64,000 nt of DNA from Bacteroidales bacterium (lineage in GTDB: Bacteria; Bacteroidota; Bacteroidia; Bacteroidales; UBA1715). Below are positions 56,181-64,000 of the stretch, in pieces. Made by a program: the position numbers and the translations under genes. The stretch is from assembly GCA_017642535.1 (NCBI GenBank), contig JAGCOW010000057.1, positions 20,968 through 84,967 of the forward strand, in the 5' to 3' direction. The notes beneath the pieces were generated by a model, which saw only the letters and a program-made list of their open reading frames with translations, made no database searches and was not told the origin of the DNA. How positions within the stretch are numbered: the stretch's first letter is position 1; each line of letters begins with the position of its first letter.

Positions 56181-56621
56181 ATGGAGCCCAAGACGAAGAA
56201 ATATCTCATCATTGGAGGCATAGTAATTTTGTTAGCCATTATCGGAAATTTATCTCGAGAAGAAGAGAAGAAATCTCGGACTCCACAGGACGAAAGCGTT
56301 TTTATGAAAGAAGAACGTCCATCTACAGTGGATAGTTGCAGAAATCAGTTGTACCAATACAGTGACAGTATTCGTGGAATTAAGCCGGAACAAAGTCGCA
56401 AGGACGGCTCTGTTCAAATTGTGATGGATTACATTGAAGAAAATGCAAAATATCCGCGAAGTATCCGCTACAAAGAGTGGTCGAAAGTTACTGACTATGG
56501 CGATATGTGGGTTGTTCGGTGTAAGTTTAAAGGTAAAAATTCATTTGGCGAAGTCACCGATAATGATATGTGGTTCTATATCCAGAATGGCGAGGTTGTA
56601 AAAATGTCTGCGGCACTATAA
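56181..56621 (+). CDS. Small membrane-anchored protein, unknown function
   Basis: 146 residues from ATG; the upstream TTG adds three residues and is less likely. MEPKTKKYLIIGGIVILLAIIGNLSR is one N-terminal membrane helix, then a charged linker and a soluble part with SVQIVMDYIEENAKYPRSIRYKEWS and a beta-sheet end (DMWVVRCKFKGKNSFGEVTDND). Ends 3 bases from the convergent uvrB stop. Probably co-transcribed with DUF1015. Confidence 0.75.
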   Translation: MEPKTKKYLIIGGIVILLAIIGNLSREEEKKSRTPQDESVFMKEERPSTVDSCRNQLYQYSDSIRGIKPEQSRKDGSVQIVMDYIEENAKYPRSIRYKEWSKVTDYGDMWVVRCKFKGKNSFGEVTDNDMWFYIQNGEVVKMSAAL

Positions 56622-56624
56622 AAC

Positions 56625-58601
56625 TTAGAGCATTTTTTGCAATTCGAACATTTCGTCTCGTAATTTTGCGGCGGTTGCAAAATCCATTTCTTTTGCAGCG
56701 GCTTCCATATCTTTCTTGGTTTTGGCAATGAGACGTTTTATTTCGTCTTTTGACATATATTTTACGACAGGATCGGCTGCAATCGAAGCTTGTGAGTCAA
56801 ACTCATCTCTTTTCGTTAATGATTTGTCGATTGCCTTTACGATTTGCTTTGGCGTAATGTTGTGTTCCGTATTGTAGCGAATCTGCTTTTCTCGTCGACG
56901 ATTGGTTTCGTCAATTGTTTTCTGCATACTATCGGTAATTTTGTCTGCATACATAATGACGTGCCCATTCACGTTACGAGCCGCACGACCTGCCGTTTGT
57001 GTGAGTGAGCGTGCATTCCGAAGAAAACCCTCCTTGTCGGCGTCGAGTATCGCAACAAGTGAGACTTCAGGCAAGTCCAAACCTTCGCGGAGCAAGTTCA
57101 CACCAACTAATACGTCAAAACCTCCAGCACGAAGATTTTCCAGTATCTCCACACGTTCCAGCGTGTCAACATCGCTGTGGATATAGGCGCTTTTTATGCC
57201 AAGTCGAGTGAGATATTTTTGAAGTTCCTCGGCCATTCGTTTAGTGAGAGTGGTAACCAAAACGCGTTCGTTTGCGTGAGCTCTCTGGTTTATTTCTTCA
57301 ATCAAATCGTCTATTTGATTTTCGGTCGGACGAATTTCAATTTCTGGGTCTAACAAACCTGTCGGTCGAATCACTTGGTCAACAACCACGCCTTCGGAAC
57401 GTTGTAGTTCAAAATCAGCGGGGGTTGCGCTTACGTATATGACCTGATTGCAAAGAGATTCAAATTCCTCAAAGTTCAAAGGACGGTTGTCCAATGCGGC
57501 AGGAAGACGAAATCCGTTATCGACAAGGTTTATCTTACGGGAATGGTCACCTCCGTACATTCCGTGAAGTTGCGGAATGGTAACGTGGCTTTCGTCTATG
57601 ACAAGTAGGAAATCCTTGGGTAAATAGTCAAAAAGGCAGTAGGGACGGACACCTTCGGCTCTGCCATCAAAGTAGCGGGAATAGTTCTCAATCCCCGAGC
57701 AATAACCGATTTCCTTAATCATTTCCAGATCATATTCAACACGTTCTTTCAGCCGTTGTGCCTCCAATTGTTTGTCAATGCTGACAAGGTAATCCATCTG
57801 TTTTACAAGGTCGTCTTGTATGTCACGAATTGCTTTTTCAAAGCCACCTTTGCTCGATATGAACAAATTGGCTGGATAAATGACTGTTTCGTCAAATTGT
57901 TCTATCGTTTTCCCCGTTTCAGGGTCTATTGCCGAAAGTTGGTCTATTTCGTTGTCCCACAGTTCAATACGAATGGCGTAATCGTGCGATGCCTCAAAGA
58001 CGTCAATTGTATCACCTTTTACGCGAAACGTGCCTCTATGAAAATCCAGTTCGTTCCGAGAATACAGGTCGTCAACCAATTCGCGGAGCAAAACGTCCTG
58101 TGCGATTTTCTGACCTATTCTGAGGTGAATGGCACGTTCTTCAAAGTTGTTGGGATTTCCCATACCGTAAATGCACGAGACGGAAGACACGATAATAATG
58201 TCTTTTCGTCCCGAAAGGAGCGTACTTGTCGTACTAAGACGAAGCTTTTCCAGTTCGTCGTTAATCGACAAATCTTTTTCTATGTAGGTATTTGTTTGAG
58301 GAATGTAGGCCTCTGGTTGATAATAGTCGTAATATGAAACAAAATATTCAACCGCATTTTCGGGGAAAAATTGCTTAAATTCCGAATAGAGTTGAGCCGC
58401 TAAGGTTTTGTTGTGACTGAGGATGAGCGTAGGTTTTTGAACCTGCTCAATCACATTTGCTATGGTAAACGTCTTTCCCGAACCCGTAACGCCCAGCAAC
58501 ACCTGATGCTTGGTGCCGTCAAGAACCCCTTCCGTCAGTTGACGAATTGCTTCGGGCTGGTCGCCGGTAGGTTTATATTTTGATGAAAGCGTGAATTGCA
58601 T
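56625..58601 (-). CDS. uvrB: Excinuclease ABC subunit B
   Basis: 658 residues. Walker A LLGVTGSGKTFTIANVI (about 35-51), beta-hairpin SYYDYYQPEAYIP, helicase motifs DESHVTIPQLHGMYGGD and SATPADFE, NLLREGLDLPEVSLV, QTAGRAARN, and a C-terminal UVR motif (about 620-655). Loads onto damaged DNA with UvrA in nucleotide-excision repair. Single gene facing purT divergently. Confidence 0.98.
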   Translation of the reverse strand: MQFTLSSKYKPTGDQPEAIRQLTEGVLDGTKHQVLLGVTGSGKTFTIANVIEQVQKPTLILSHNKTLAAQLYSEFKQFFPENAVEYFVSYYDYYQPEAYIPQTNTYIEKDLSINDELEKLRLSTTSTLLSGRKDIIIVSSVSCIYGMGNPNNFEERAIHLRIGQKIAQDVLLRELVDDLYSRNELDFHRGTFRVKGDTIDVFEASHDYAIRIELWDNEIDQLSAIDPETGKTIEQFDETVIYPANLFISSKGGFEKAIRDIQDDLVKQMDYLVSIDKQLEAQRLKERVEYDLEMIKEIGYCSGIENYSRYFDGRAEGVRPYCLFDYLPKDFLLVIDESHVTIPQLHGMYGGDHSRKINLVDNGFRLPAALDNRPLNFEEFESLCNQVIYVSATPADFELQRSEGVVVDQVIRPTGLLDPEIEIRPTENQIDDLIEEINQRAHANERVLVTTLTKRMAEELQKYLTRLGIKSAYIHSDVDTLERVEILENLRAGGFDVLVGVNLLREGLDLPEVSLVAILDADKEGFLRNARSLTQTAGRAARNVNGHVIMYADKITDSMQKTIDETNRRREKQIRYNTEHNITPKQIVKAIDKSLTKRDEFDSQASIAADPVVKYMSKDEIKRLIAKTKKDMEAAAKEMDFATAAKLRDEMFELQKML

Positions 58602-58740
58602 AGCGAGTGCAATAATACAAAAGAATTTGAAATTTTTGATAATGATAGACTATTAATGATTCATTTGACAAATGAACAAGATTTTTTGATTTTGTCAATA
58701 TCTTTTTATTCGTGGAGCGATGTTGATGTAATGTAATCTT

Positions 58741-58748
58741 TACTTTTG
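58741..58748 (+). promoter_or_regulatory. purT promoter -7 box
   Basis: TACTTTTG, consensus match, 26 bases before the purT ATG. Confidence 0.65.
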
Positions 58749-58774
58749 AAAATCAATAATTAAAGAAACGAACA

Positions 58775-59956
58775 ATGACAAAATTTGGTACAGTATTCAA
58801 AGAAGGCGGAAAGAAAGCGTTACTTTGTGGTTCAGGAGAGTTAGGTAAGGAAGTTGCAATCGAGTTACAACGATTGGGCATTCAAGTGGTTGCAGTTGAC
58901 CGATACGAAAATGCGCCAGCAATGCAGGTTGCTCACAAATCGTATGTGATTTCTATGTTAGACGGCGACAAACTTCGTGAGATTATTTATGCCGAAAAAC
59001 CCGATTACATCATTCCTGAGGTAGAGGCAATTGCAACCAAAACATTGTTGGAGCTAGAAAAAGAAGGGTATAATGTAATTCCGACAGCTCGTGCGACGTT
59101 TTTGACAATGAACCGTGAAGGTATCCGTCGTTTGGCAGCTGAAGAATTAGGTTTAAAAACTTCAAATTATCGTTTTGCGGCTACTTATGACGAATACAAG
59201 GCGGCAATTGCCGAGGTAGGTATTCCTTGTGTGGTTAAACCGATTATGAGTTCATCGGGTCACGGTCAAAGCGTTGTGAAAACAGAAGCCGATGTTGATA
59301 AGTCATGGGAGATTTCACAAGCAGGTGGTCGTGCCGGAGCAGGAAAAGTGATTGTTGAAGGTTTTGTCGATTTTGATTATGAAATCACGTTGCTGACCGT
59401 TCGTCATAAAGATGGAACAAGTTTTTTGAACCCTGTTGGTCACTGGCAGAAAGACGGTGATTATCAAGAGTCTTGGCAACCACAACCTATGTCGGACGTT
59501 GCATTGGCGAAGGCACAGGATATTGCAAAGAAAATTACCGACGCACTTGGTGGAAGAGGTATTTTCGGTGTGGAAATGTTCATTAAGGGCGACGACGTTA
59601 TTTTCAGCGAAGTTTCTCCTCGTCCGCACGATACAGGTATGGTGACGATGATTTCACAGGATTTGTCGGAGTTTGCACTGCACGTTCGTGCCATTCTTGG
59701 TTTGCCTATTCCGAATATCGCGTTCCACGGACCTTCGGCTTCGAAAGCAGTGGTTGTTTTTGGTGATAGTACCAATGTTTCTTTCAGCAATTTGGAAGAA
59801 GTTCTTGCAGAACCTGATACGCAAATCAGAATATTTGGGAAACCCGAAGTTCACGAACATCGTCGTATGGCAGTCTTGTTGGCTCGTGGTAATTCTATTG
59901 AGGATGCAAAAGCCAAAGTTCGTGCTATGTACGACAAACTTAAAGTTGAAAAGTAA
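58775..59956 (+). CDS. purT: Formate-dependent phosphoribosylglycinamide formyltransferase
   Basis: 393 residues, ATP-grasp enzyme of purine synthesis that formylates GAR with formate and ATP. Motifs: [27 protein letters not shown], the ATP-grasp loop [18 protein letters not shown], and [26 protein letters not shown]. Length and layout standard. Confidence 0.97.
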   Translation: MTKFGTVFKEGGKKALLCGSGELGKEVAIELQRLGIQVVAVDRYENAPAMQVAHKSYVISMLDGDKLREIIYAEKPDYIIPEVEAIATKTLLELEKEGYNVIPTARATFLTMNREGIRRLAAEELGLKTSNYRFAATYDEYKAAIAEVGIPCVVKPIMSSSGHGQSVVKTEADVDKSWEISQAGGRAGAGKVIVEGFVDFDYEITLLTVRHKDGTSFLNPVGHWQKDGDYQESWQPQPMSDVALAKAQDIAKKITDALGGRGIFGVEMFIKGDDVIFSEVSPRPHDTGMVTMISQDLSEFALHVRAILGLPIPNIAFHGPSASKAVVVFGDSTNVSFSNLEEVLAEPDTQIRIFGKPEVHEHRRMAVLLARGNSIEDAKAKVRAMYDKLKVEK

Positions 59957-60046
59957 TTAGATACGTGTTTTTCGTCGTAGATATACGTTTAAAGCAGATT
60001 TAATGTAAATATTTATTGAATCATAGGTCTGCAAGAAAAAAAAATG

Positions 60047-60054
60047 TATATTTG
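60047..60054 (+). promoter_or_regulatory. Promoter -7 box of a candidate small RNA
   Basis: TATATTTG, perfect match, in the spacer after purT, followed within 75 bases by a strong terminator and no reading frame. Confidence 0.55.
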
Positions 60055-60059
60055 TGGCG

Positions 60060-60125
60060 AAGAAATTAATGTATCTTACACACCTCGCGGAGGGATGACG
60101 CCCCAAGTTGTCCCTCCATTTTTTT
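60060..60125 (+). ncRNA. Candidate small RNA of about 65 bases
   Basis: Starts just after the promoter box at 60047 and ends in an 11-bp stem (GGAGGGATGAC with GTTGTCCCTCC, 60089-60117, including two G-U pairs, 7-base loop GCCCCAA) and seven Ts. The unstructured first 25 bases could pair with targets. It could instead be only a purT terminator preceded by a chance box. Confidence 0.4.
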
Positions 60126-60157
60126 GTCCATAATTGCTTTTTTCTCCAATTCTATTG

Positions 60158-60165
60158 TAATTTTG
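60158..60165 (+). promoter_or_regulatory. Promoter -7 box of the TSUP gene
   Basis: TAATTTTG, consensus match, 16 bases before the ATG. Confidence 0.6.
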
Positions 60166-60181
60166 TAGCGACAAAAAAAGA

Positions 60182-60904
60182 ATGTTTGTTGTTATAGCAT
60201 TGATATTATTATGTGCTGGGGCGAGTTTCGTACAACGCGTATGTGGCTTCGGTTTCGGCGTTTTCATAATGACAATGTTACCATATTTATGTCCTTCGTA
60301 TAACGAAGCGACAACATTGTCGGGCATTTTGTCGGCGTGTCAATCATTGTATGTATTGTTTGTTTTGTGGCGATTGGTGTCGTTGCGACGTATTTTGCTC
60401 ATTATGTGTTCATGCATTGTGTTTTCATATCTTGCAATCCAATATGTCGCCGTTGCAAGTGATTCTTTTTTACAAGTTTTACTTGGTATTATGCTGATTC
60501 TGTTGAGCTTATTTTTCTTGTTCATCAGTCCCAAGATTCAAGTTCGTCCCACCAAGACGCTTCAGGTTTCTATGGGAGCATTGAGTGGGGTAATGGGTGG
60601 TTTGTTTGGTATGCATGGACCACCAGCGGTAATTTATTTCTTGGCAACCGAGAAAGACAAGAATACCTATATGGCAATCTGTCAGGCATATTTTTTCCTG
60701 ACGAATGTGGTAATGACGATTTTTAGGGCTCAAAAAGGGTTTGTGACGCCATTTGTAGGATGGTCGTGCTTGTATGCGTGCGTGGGAATTGTGATTGGCT
60801 CGTATTTCGGCAGAAAGGTATTTGATAAGATTCCAGCTGAAAAATTACGCAAGATAATTTATATCTATATGATATTCAGTGGAATAGTTGCTATATGTGC
60901 ATAA
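60182..60904 (+). CDS. TSUP (TauE/SafE) family membrane transporter
   Basis: 240 residues, about seven to eight membrane helices. Family wording: AGASFVQRVCGFGFGVFIMTMLP at the first helices, and SGVMGGLFGMHGPPAVIYF in the second half, the internal repeat of this family. Members export sulfite, sulfoacetate or related small anions; the substrate here is not known. Single gene. Confidence 0.9.
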   Translation: MFVVIALILLCAGASFVQRVCGFGFGVFIMTMLPYLCPSYNEATTLSGILSACQSLYVLFVLWRLVSLRRILLIMCSCIVFSYLAIQYVAVASDSFLQVLLGIMLILLSLFFLFISPKIQVRPTKTLQVSMGALSGVMGGLFGMHGPPAVIYFLATEKDKNTYMAICQAYFFLTNVVMTIFRAQKGFVTPFVGWSCLYACVGIVIGSYFGRKVFDKIPAEKLRKIIYIYMIFSGIVAICA

Positions 60905-60932
60905 AAAATACCCGAAGAATAATCCTCGGGTA
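60900..60932 (-). terminator. Terminator between convergent TSUP and LOG genes
   Basis: ATACCCGA (60908-60915) pairs with TCGGGTAT (60925-60932). On the minus strand six Ts follow, so it best serves the LOG gene. Confidence 0.85.
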
Positions 60933-60957
60933 TGATTCCATTTTTATATAAACGCCA

Positions 60958-61668
60958 TTAGAAATTTGGTCGTAAATCGGTGTCTTTATAGAAGTTGACG
61001 ATTTCGGCAACGGCATCGTCGGCGTCGTCAACGATTTTAATCAAATCCATATCTTGTGAACTGATGTTTTTCGCACCGGCAAGCATTGTTGTCTGAATCC
61101 AATCCATCAACCCTTTCCAGTATTCCTTGCCAACAAGGACGATGGGGAAGTGGCCGATTTTTCCCGTCTGAATCAACGTAACAGCTTCAAAAAGTTCGTC
61201 AAGTGTGCCAAATCCGCCTGGCATCACGATGAATCCTTGCGAATAACGCATAAACATCGTCTTTCTTGTGAAGAAATAGTCAAATGTTATCAACTTGTCG
61301 TGGTCGATGAACTGGTTAGCCGATTGTTCGAAAGGCAGGGCGATATTGATACCCACCGATTTACCTTTCCCTTTTTGAGCACCTAAGTTTGCTGCTTCCA
61401 TAATTCCGGGGCCGCCACCGGTGATGACGCCAAATCCGTGTTTGGTGAGCAAATAGGCAATGTCTTTTGCCAATTTGTAATACGGATCGGTGTTTGCTGT
61501 GCGAGCCGAACCAAATATGGAAACGCACGGACCGATTTTTGTCAGCTTTTCAAAACCTTCGACAAATTCAGCCATATATTTGAACACTTCCCACGTGTTA
61601 TCTGCCTTGATACCTTGCCAATCTTTCGGATTAACAACTTCTTCTACATTATTTTCTTTTTCGTCCAT
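60958..61668 (-). CDS. LOG family protein (TIGR00730-type)
   Basis: 236 residues. Rossmann-like fold with VSIFGSARTANTDPYY, GGGPGIMEAANLGA (about 84-97) and PGGFGTLDELFE, the PGGxGTxxE motif of LOG nucleotide 5'-monophosphate phosphoribohydrolases. Cleaves nucleoside monophosphates to base and ribose phosphate; the plant enzymes activate cytokinins, while bacterial roles are mostly nucleotide salvage. Cytoplasmic, single gene. Confidence 0.93.
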   Translation of the reverse strand: MDEKENNVEEVVNPKDWQGIKADNTWEVFKYMAEFVEGFEKLTKIGPCVSIFGSARTANTDPYYKLAKDIAYLLTKHGFGVITGGGPGIMEAANLGAQKGKGKSVGINIALPFEQSANQFIDHDKLITFDYFFTRKTMFMRYSQGFIVMPGGFGTLDELFEAVTLIQTGKIGHFPIVLVGKEYWKGLMDWIQTTMLAGAKNISSQDMDLIKIVDDADDAVAEIVNFYKDTDLRPNF

Positions 61669-61693
61669 AGTTCTTATATTTTAATCATTCTCT

Positions 61694-61701
61694 CAAAAGT
61701 A
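61694..61701 (-). promoter_or_regulatory. LOG gene promoter -7 box
   Basis: TACTTTTG on the minus strand, 25 bases before the start codon. Confidence 0.6.
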
Positions 61702-61810
61702 AGTAAAATCGTGTAATAATCAAAATTTTTTGTGCTTGTATTTCACTTAGGTGCAATTTTTTCGTGCCGAACAATCTTTTTTTGTCAAAAAACGCTATTT
61801 TCGCCTTGCT

Positions 61811-62053
61811 ATGACAGAACAAGAAGCATATAATAATTGTATAGAACAAATAGAGTTTTATAGAAACAAACGGGAACAAATCATACAAGAAAATGATTTG
61901 TTACAAAAACAAATTCTGGCGCTATTGGCGAATGACGCAAAGGCGGATGTTTCTGCATTGCAGGCAAAAATCGCACACAATGAGCAGTTAGACGAAGAAT
62001 ATGGTGCCAAAATGCACGAACTTACAATTCAGCGAAATCTGTTAGAACCCTAA
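61811..62053 (+). CDS. Small coiled-coil protein
   Basis: 80 residues from ATG 61811, just downstream of a TATTTTCG box, so the longer frame is rejected. Nearly all helical with heptad spacing (IEQIEFYRNKREQIIQENDLLQ, KIAHNEQLDEEYGAKMHEL). No signal peptide, no known family. Ends 4 bases inside the convergent nuclease gene. Confidence 0.6.
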   Translation: MTEQEAYNNCIEQIEFYRNKREQIIQENDLLQKQILALLANDAKADVSALQAKIAHNEQLDEEYGAKMHELTIQRNLLEP

Positions 62054-64000
62054 TATTGTTTTGGAGTTTCGTTTCTGCCACAAAATTCTTTGAAATCGCA
62101 ATAACTACAGACCTTTTCCCTGTTTTCTGTTTGCACAAATTTACGATTGGTGTCAAGCAATTCCGTAATTTTTTCTTGTAAGCCAGTTTCAAATTCTTTT
62201 TCAAGATCTCCATCGAAGCTTAGAACTTCTTTTTTGTTGTATTTCAAAGTCGTTCTATTGTTCTTGTCGTTTATGGTCTGGATGAAAAACAAATTCGGTT
62301 GGAATGTTTTTTCTGGTTCCATTTTCTTGAGGATATATGCGTACAACATGGTTTGAAACGCTTCTTTGGGGAATCTCTCTTTGTCTTTGGTTGGTGGGGT
62401 AAACAAGGATTCTGTGGTAACGTTTAATTTCGTGTCAAGATTGTCAACTTTGCAATTTCCTGTCTTGTAGTCAACAATTCTTACGATGCCTTTTTGCATA
62501 TCGATTCGGTCAAATCTTCCACCAATTTCGATACCTTGGAATGTTGTTCTTGCATCTTTTTCTACTTTGATAAGAGTGAATGGATTTTGTTTCTCGTATT
62601 CAAGGAATGTTTGTATTTGTTTCTTTATTGTATGAAATTCTGTACTTTGTTTATTGATGATTCTTTCTGGTGCGTGAAGGTCTTTCATAACTTGCAGAAT
62701 TGTGTCCTCAAGTTTCTTGTCATCTGCTATAATAGTGTCAATTACCTGACTGTCAATTGTTTTACCTTCCAAACCTTTGTATAGATTTTCCATCGTGTTG
62801 TGGAAATAGTTTCCCACATCGTATGGCTTTGGCAATTCGTCAAATTCTTGTGGCTTTTTCAACCTTTTTATTTGTGAAAAATAAAATTGCAGGCCACATT
62901 CAATATACTTGATAATGGCGGTAGGTGAAAGGTATTTCCCGTTTTTTAACGAATCAAAATAATTTTGCACATCAGGGTTATTTTTGTCAATGGAAATGGG
63001 CTGTACGTTGTTGGGGGAAACGTTGTAATTGTATTCTTCGACGGTGATTTTGTCGAGAACCTTGTCTTTATTCTGTTCTTCTCCATTACCAAGATTCGTC
63101 TTGAACGGACTTTCATATAAAAGTTGTAATAAGAATCGACTTTGTTCCGACTTGTTTTCTCCCGAATTTTCGCTGTAAAGCAGGGTAATGTTGTGACTTC
63201 GTTGGAGAGTACGGTAAAAATAATACGAGTACATTGCCGACTGTTCTTTGATAGTCGGCATGCCAAAGGCGACACGAAGGTTGTAGGGGATAAACGAGCT
63301 TCCAAGCGATGTCTTAGGCAAATTTCCGTCCATAACCGACGTAAGGATAATGTTTTCGAAATCCAACAGACGTGTTTCCAAAATACCCAAAACTTGCAGA
63401 CCAACGAGTGGCTGACCTTCGATGGCGATGTTCTTGCTTTGTAGGGTTTTCTTCAAAAAACTATTGATAAATTCGATTTTCTGAAACTGAATGTTGTTGT
63501 CCTTCGTAATTTTTTGTGCAACAGATAGTTGTGTATAGATTGTATAAAAAATACTTTTGTCAATTTCGTCTAATGCAAATTTTTTGCATATATCTATGAT
63601 TGCTTTGGAAAGATTTTCTACATAGTATTCAAGTGTGGTGTCTAATTTGAAAATGAAATCAAGCGTATCGCCACAATCATCGATTTGTAGGGTTATTTTC
63701 TTGTTTTTTACTATATCGTCACGAATTGCTCTTATTTGTTCATTGATAGTTGTTGGTATTAGTGGATTTTCACATATTTTAAGAACGTCTTTGTAATACA
63801 ACTTGTTATTACGTTTATTAGCATACAAGCTCAACATTGATTCGAAAAGCGTGTAGGCAGCCGACGAACGGATAGGGTAGCCGAGGGTTACGTTGTATTT
63901 GTCAACGGGGAGAGACTTGATGACGGGAACGACTAACTTTTCGTCTGCCAAAATGATTGCTGTGCTCTCGTATTGCCGTGTCGGGTCTAAATCCTGCAAT
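62050..64000 (-). CDS. AddB-like PD-(D/E)XK nuclease with iron-sulfur cluster (N-terminus beyond window)
   Basis: About 650 residues visible, frame open to the right edge. Carries the inactivated-helicase/nuclease layout of AddB/RexB-type proteins: VLGILETRLLDFENIILTSVMDGN, YSYYFYRTLQRSHNITLLYSE, then YIECGLQFYFSQI (first cluster Cys), nuclease core GGRFDRIDMQ..VRIVDYKTG (Asp ... Asp-x-Lys) and the final CSYCDFKEFCGR giving three more Cys for a 4Fe-4S cluster. Should resect DNA ends in recombinational repair together with an AddA-like helicase, not in the window. Confidence 0.9.
   Translation of the reverse strand, partial: LQDLDPTRQYESTAIILADEKLVVPVIKSLPVDKYNVTLGYPIRSSAAYTLFESMLSLYANKRNNKLYYKDVLKICENPLIPTTINEQIRAIRDDIVKNKKITLQIDDCGDTLDFIFKLDTTLEYYVENLSKAIIDICKKFALDEIDKSIFYTIYTQLSVAQKITKDNNIQFQKIEFINSFLKKTLQSKNIAIEGQPLVGLQVLGILETRLLDFENIILTSVMDGNLPKTSLGSSFIPYNLRVAFGMPTIKEQSAMYSYYFYRTLQRSHNITLLYSENSGENKSEQSRFLLQLLYESPFKTNLGNGEEQNKDKVLDKITVEEYNYNVSPNNVQPISIDKNNPDVQNYFDSLKNGKYLSPTAIIKYIECGLQFYFSQIKRLKKPQEFDELPKPYDVGNYFHNTMENLYKGLEGKTIDSQVIDTIIADDKKLEDTILQVMKDLHAPERIINKQSTEFHTIKKQIQTFLEYEKQNPFTLIKVEKDARTTFQGIEIGGRFDRIDMQKGIVRIVDYKTGNCKVDNLDTKLNVTTESLFTPPTKDKERFPKEAFQTMLYAYILKKMEPEKTFQPNLFFIQTINDKNNRTTLKYNKKEVLSFDGDLEKEFETGLQEKITELLDTNRKFVQTENREKVCSYCDFKEFCGRNETPKQY

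Noticed and set aside
60076..60327. 83-codon frame on the minus strand near the transporter start
   Set aside because: It overlaps the terminator hairpin and the transporter N-terminus and has no family features.

Overview
The window reads as part of a Bacteroidetes (Bacteroidales-type) chromosome. The evidence is an AT-rich composition, many promoters of the TAnnTTTG (-7) class used by the Bacteroidetes sigma factor, weak or absent Shine-Dalgarno sites, and family content typical of that phylum: GlmU-like bacterial nucleotidyltransferase, serC-serA-DUF1015 neighbourhood, two-component-type propeller sensors and DUF4143 ATPases. No rRNA, tRNA, CRISPR array or transposase gene was seen.

Layout. 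1-11.7 kb is mostly minus strand: a membrane-anchored EF-Tu-like GTPase with L7/L12-like repeats (runs off the left edge), an SPFH/GYF protein, a candidate 6S-like RNA, gdhA, a lipoprotein/barrel pair, and a lipoprotein-ubiD-SpoIIE sensor group. 11.7-44.0 kb is an accessory island: about a dozen plus-strand genes for secreted proteins that share one promoter plus signal-peptide cassette at near-identical nucleotide sequence but carry different bodies (giant MORN/WG/RsiV-like proteins, leucine-rich-repeat proteins, a lectin-fold protein with a diversity-generating-retroelement-like variable region, and unrecognised proteins). Between them lie dispersed REP-like repeats, gene remnants, two AAA-type ATPases, a RhuM-Doc protein and an AbiE toxin-antitoxin pair. 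44.0-64 kb returns to housekeeping genes: GlmU-like transferase, lon, an ABC-F ATPase, serC, serA, DUF1015, uvrB, purT, a TSUP permease, a LOG-family protein and an AddB-like nuclease (runs off the right edge). Between serA and DUF1015 sits a small inserted patch (BRO-type protein, a fragment, and a leucine-rich-repeat secreted protein) bounded by direct repeats.

How it fits together. The island looks like a locus where a fixed 5' cassette (TTG...TAnnTTTG promoter, very short 5' UTR, signal peptide MKLFRYIVP-type) and two kinds of fixed 3' tail serve as shared ends for exchangeable bodies. Chimeric genes, internally deleted remnants, frameshifting duplications and REP-truncated signal peptides all show recent recombination. 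Common promoters imply co-expression of the set. What the secreted proteins do cannot be read from sequence. The most noteworthy items are this cassette array, the GTPase-L12 fusion at the left edge, and the adenine-mutagenesis-like variable region at 25.2-25.4 kb.
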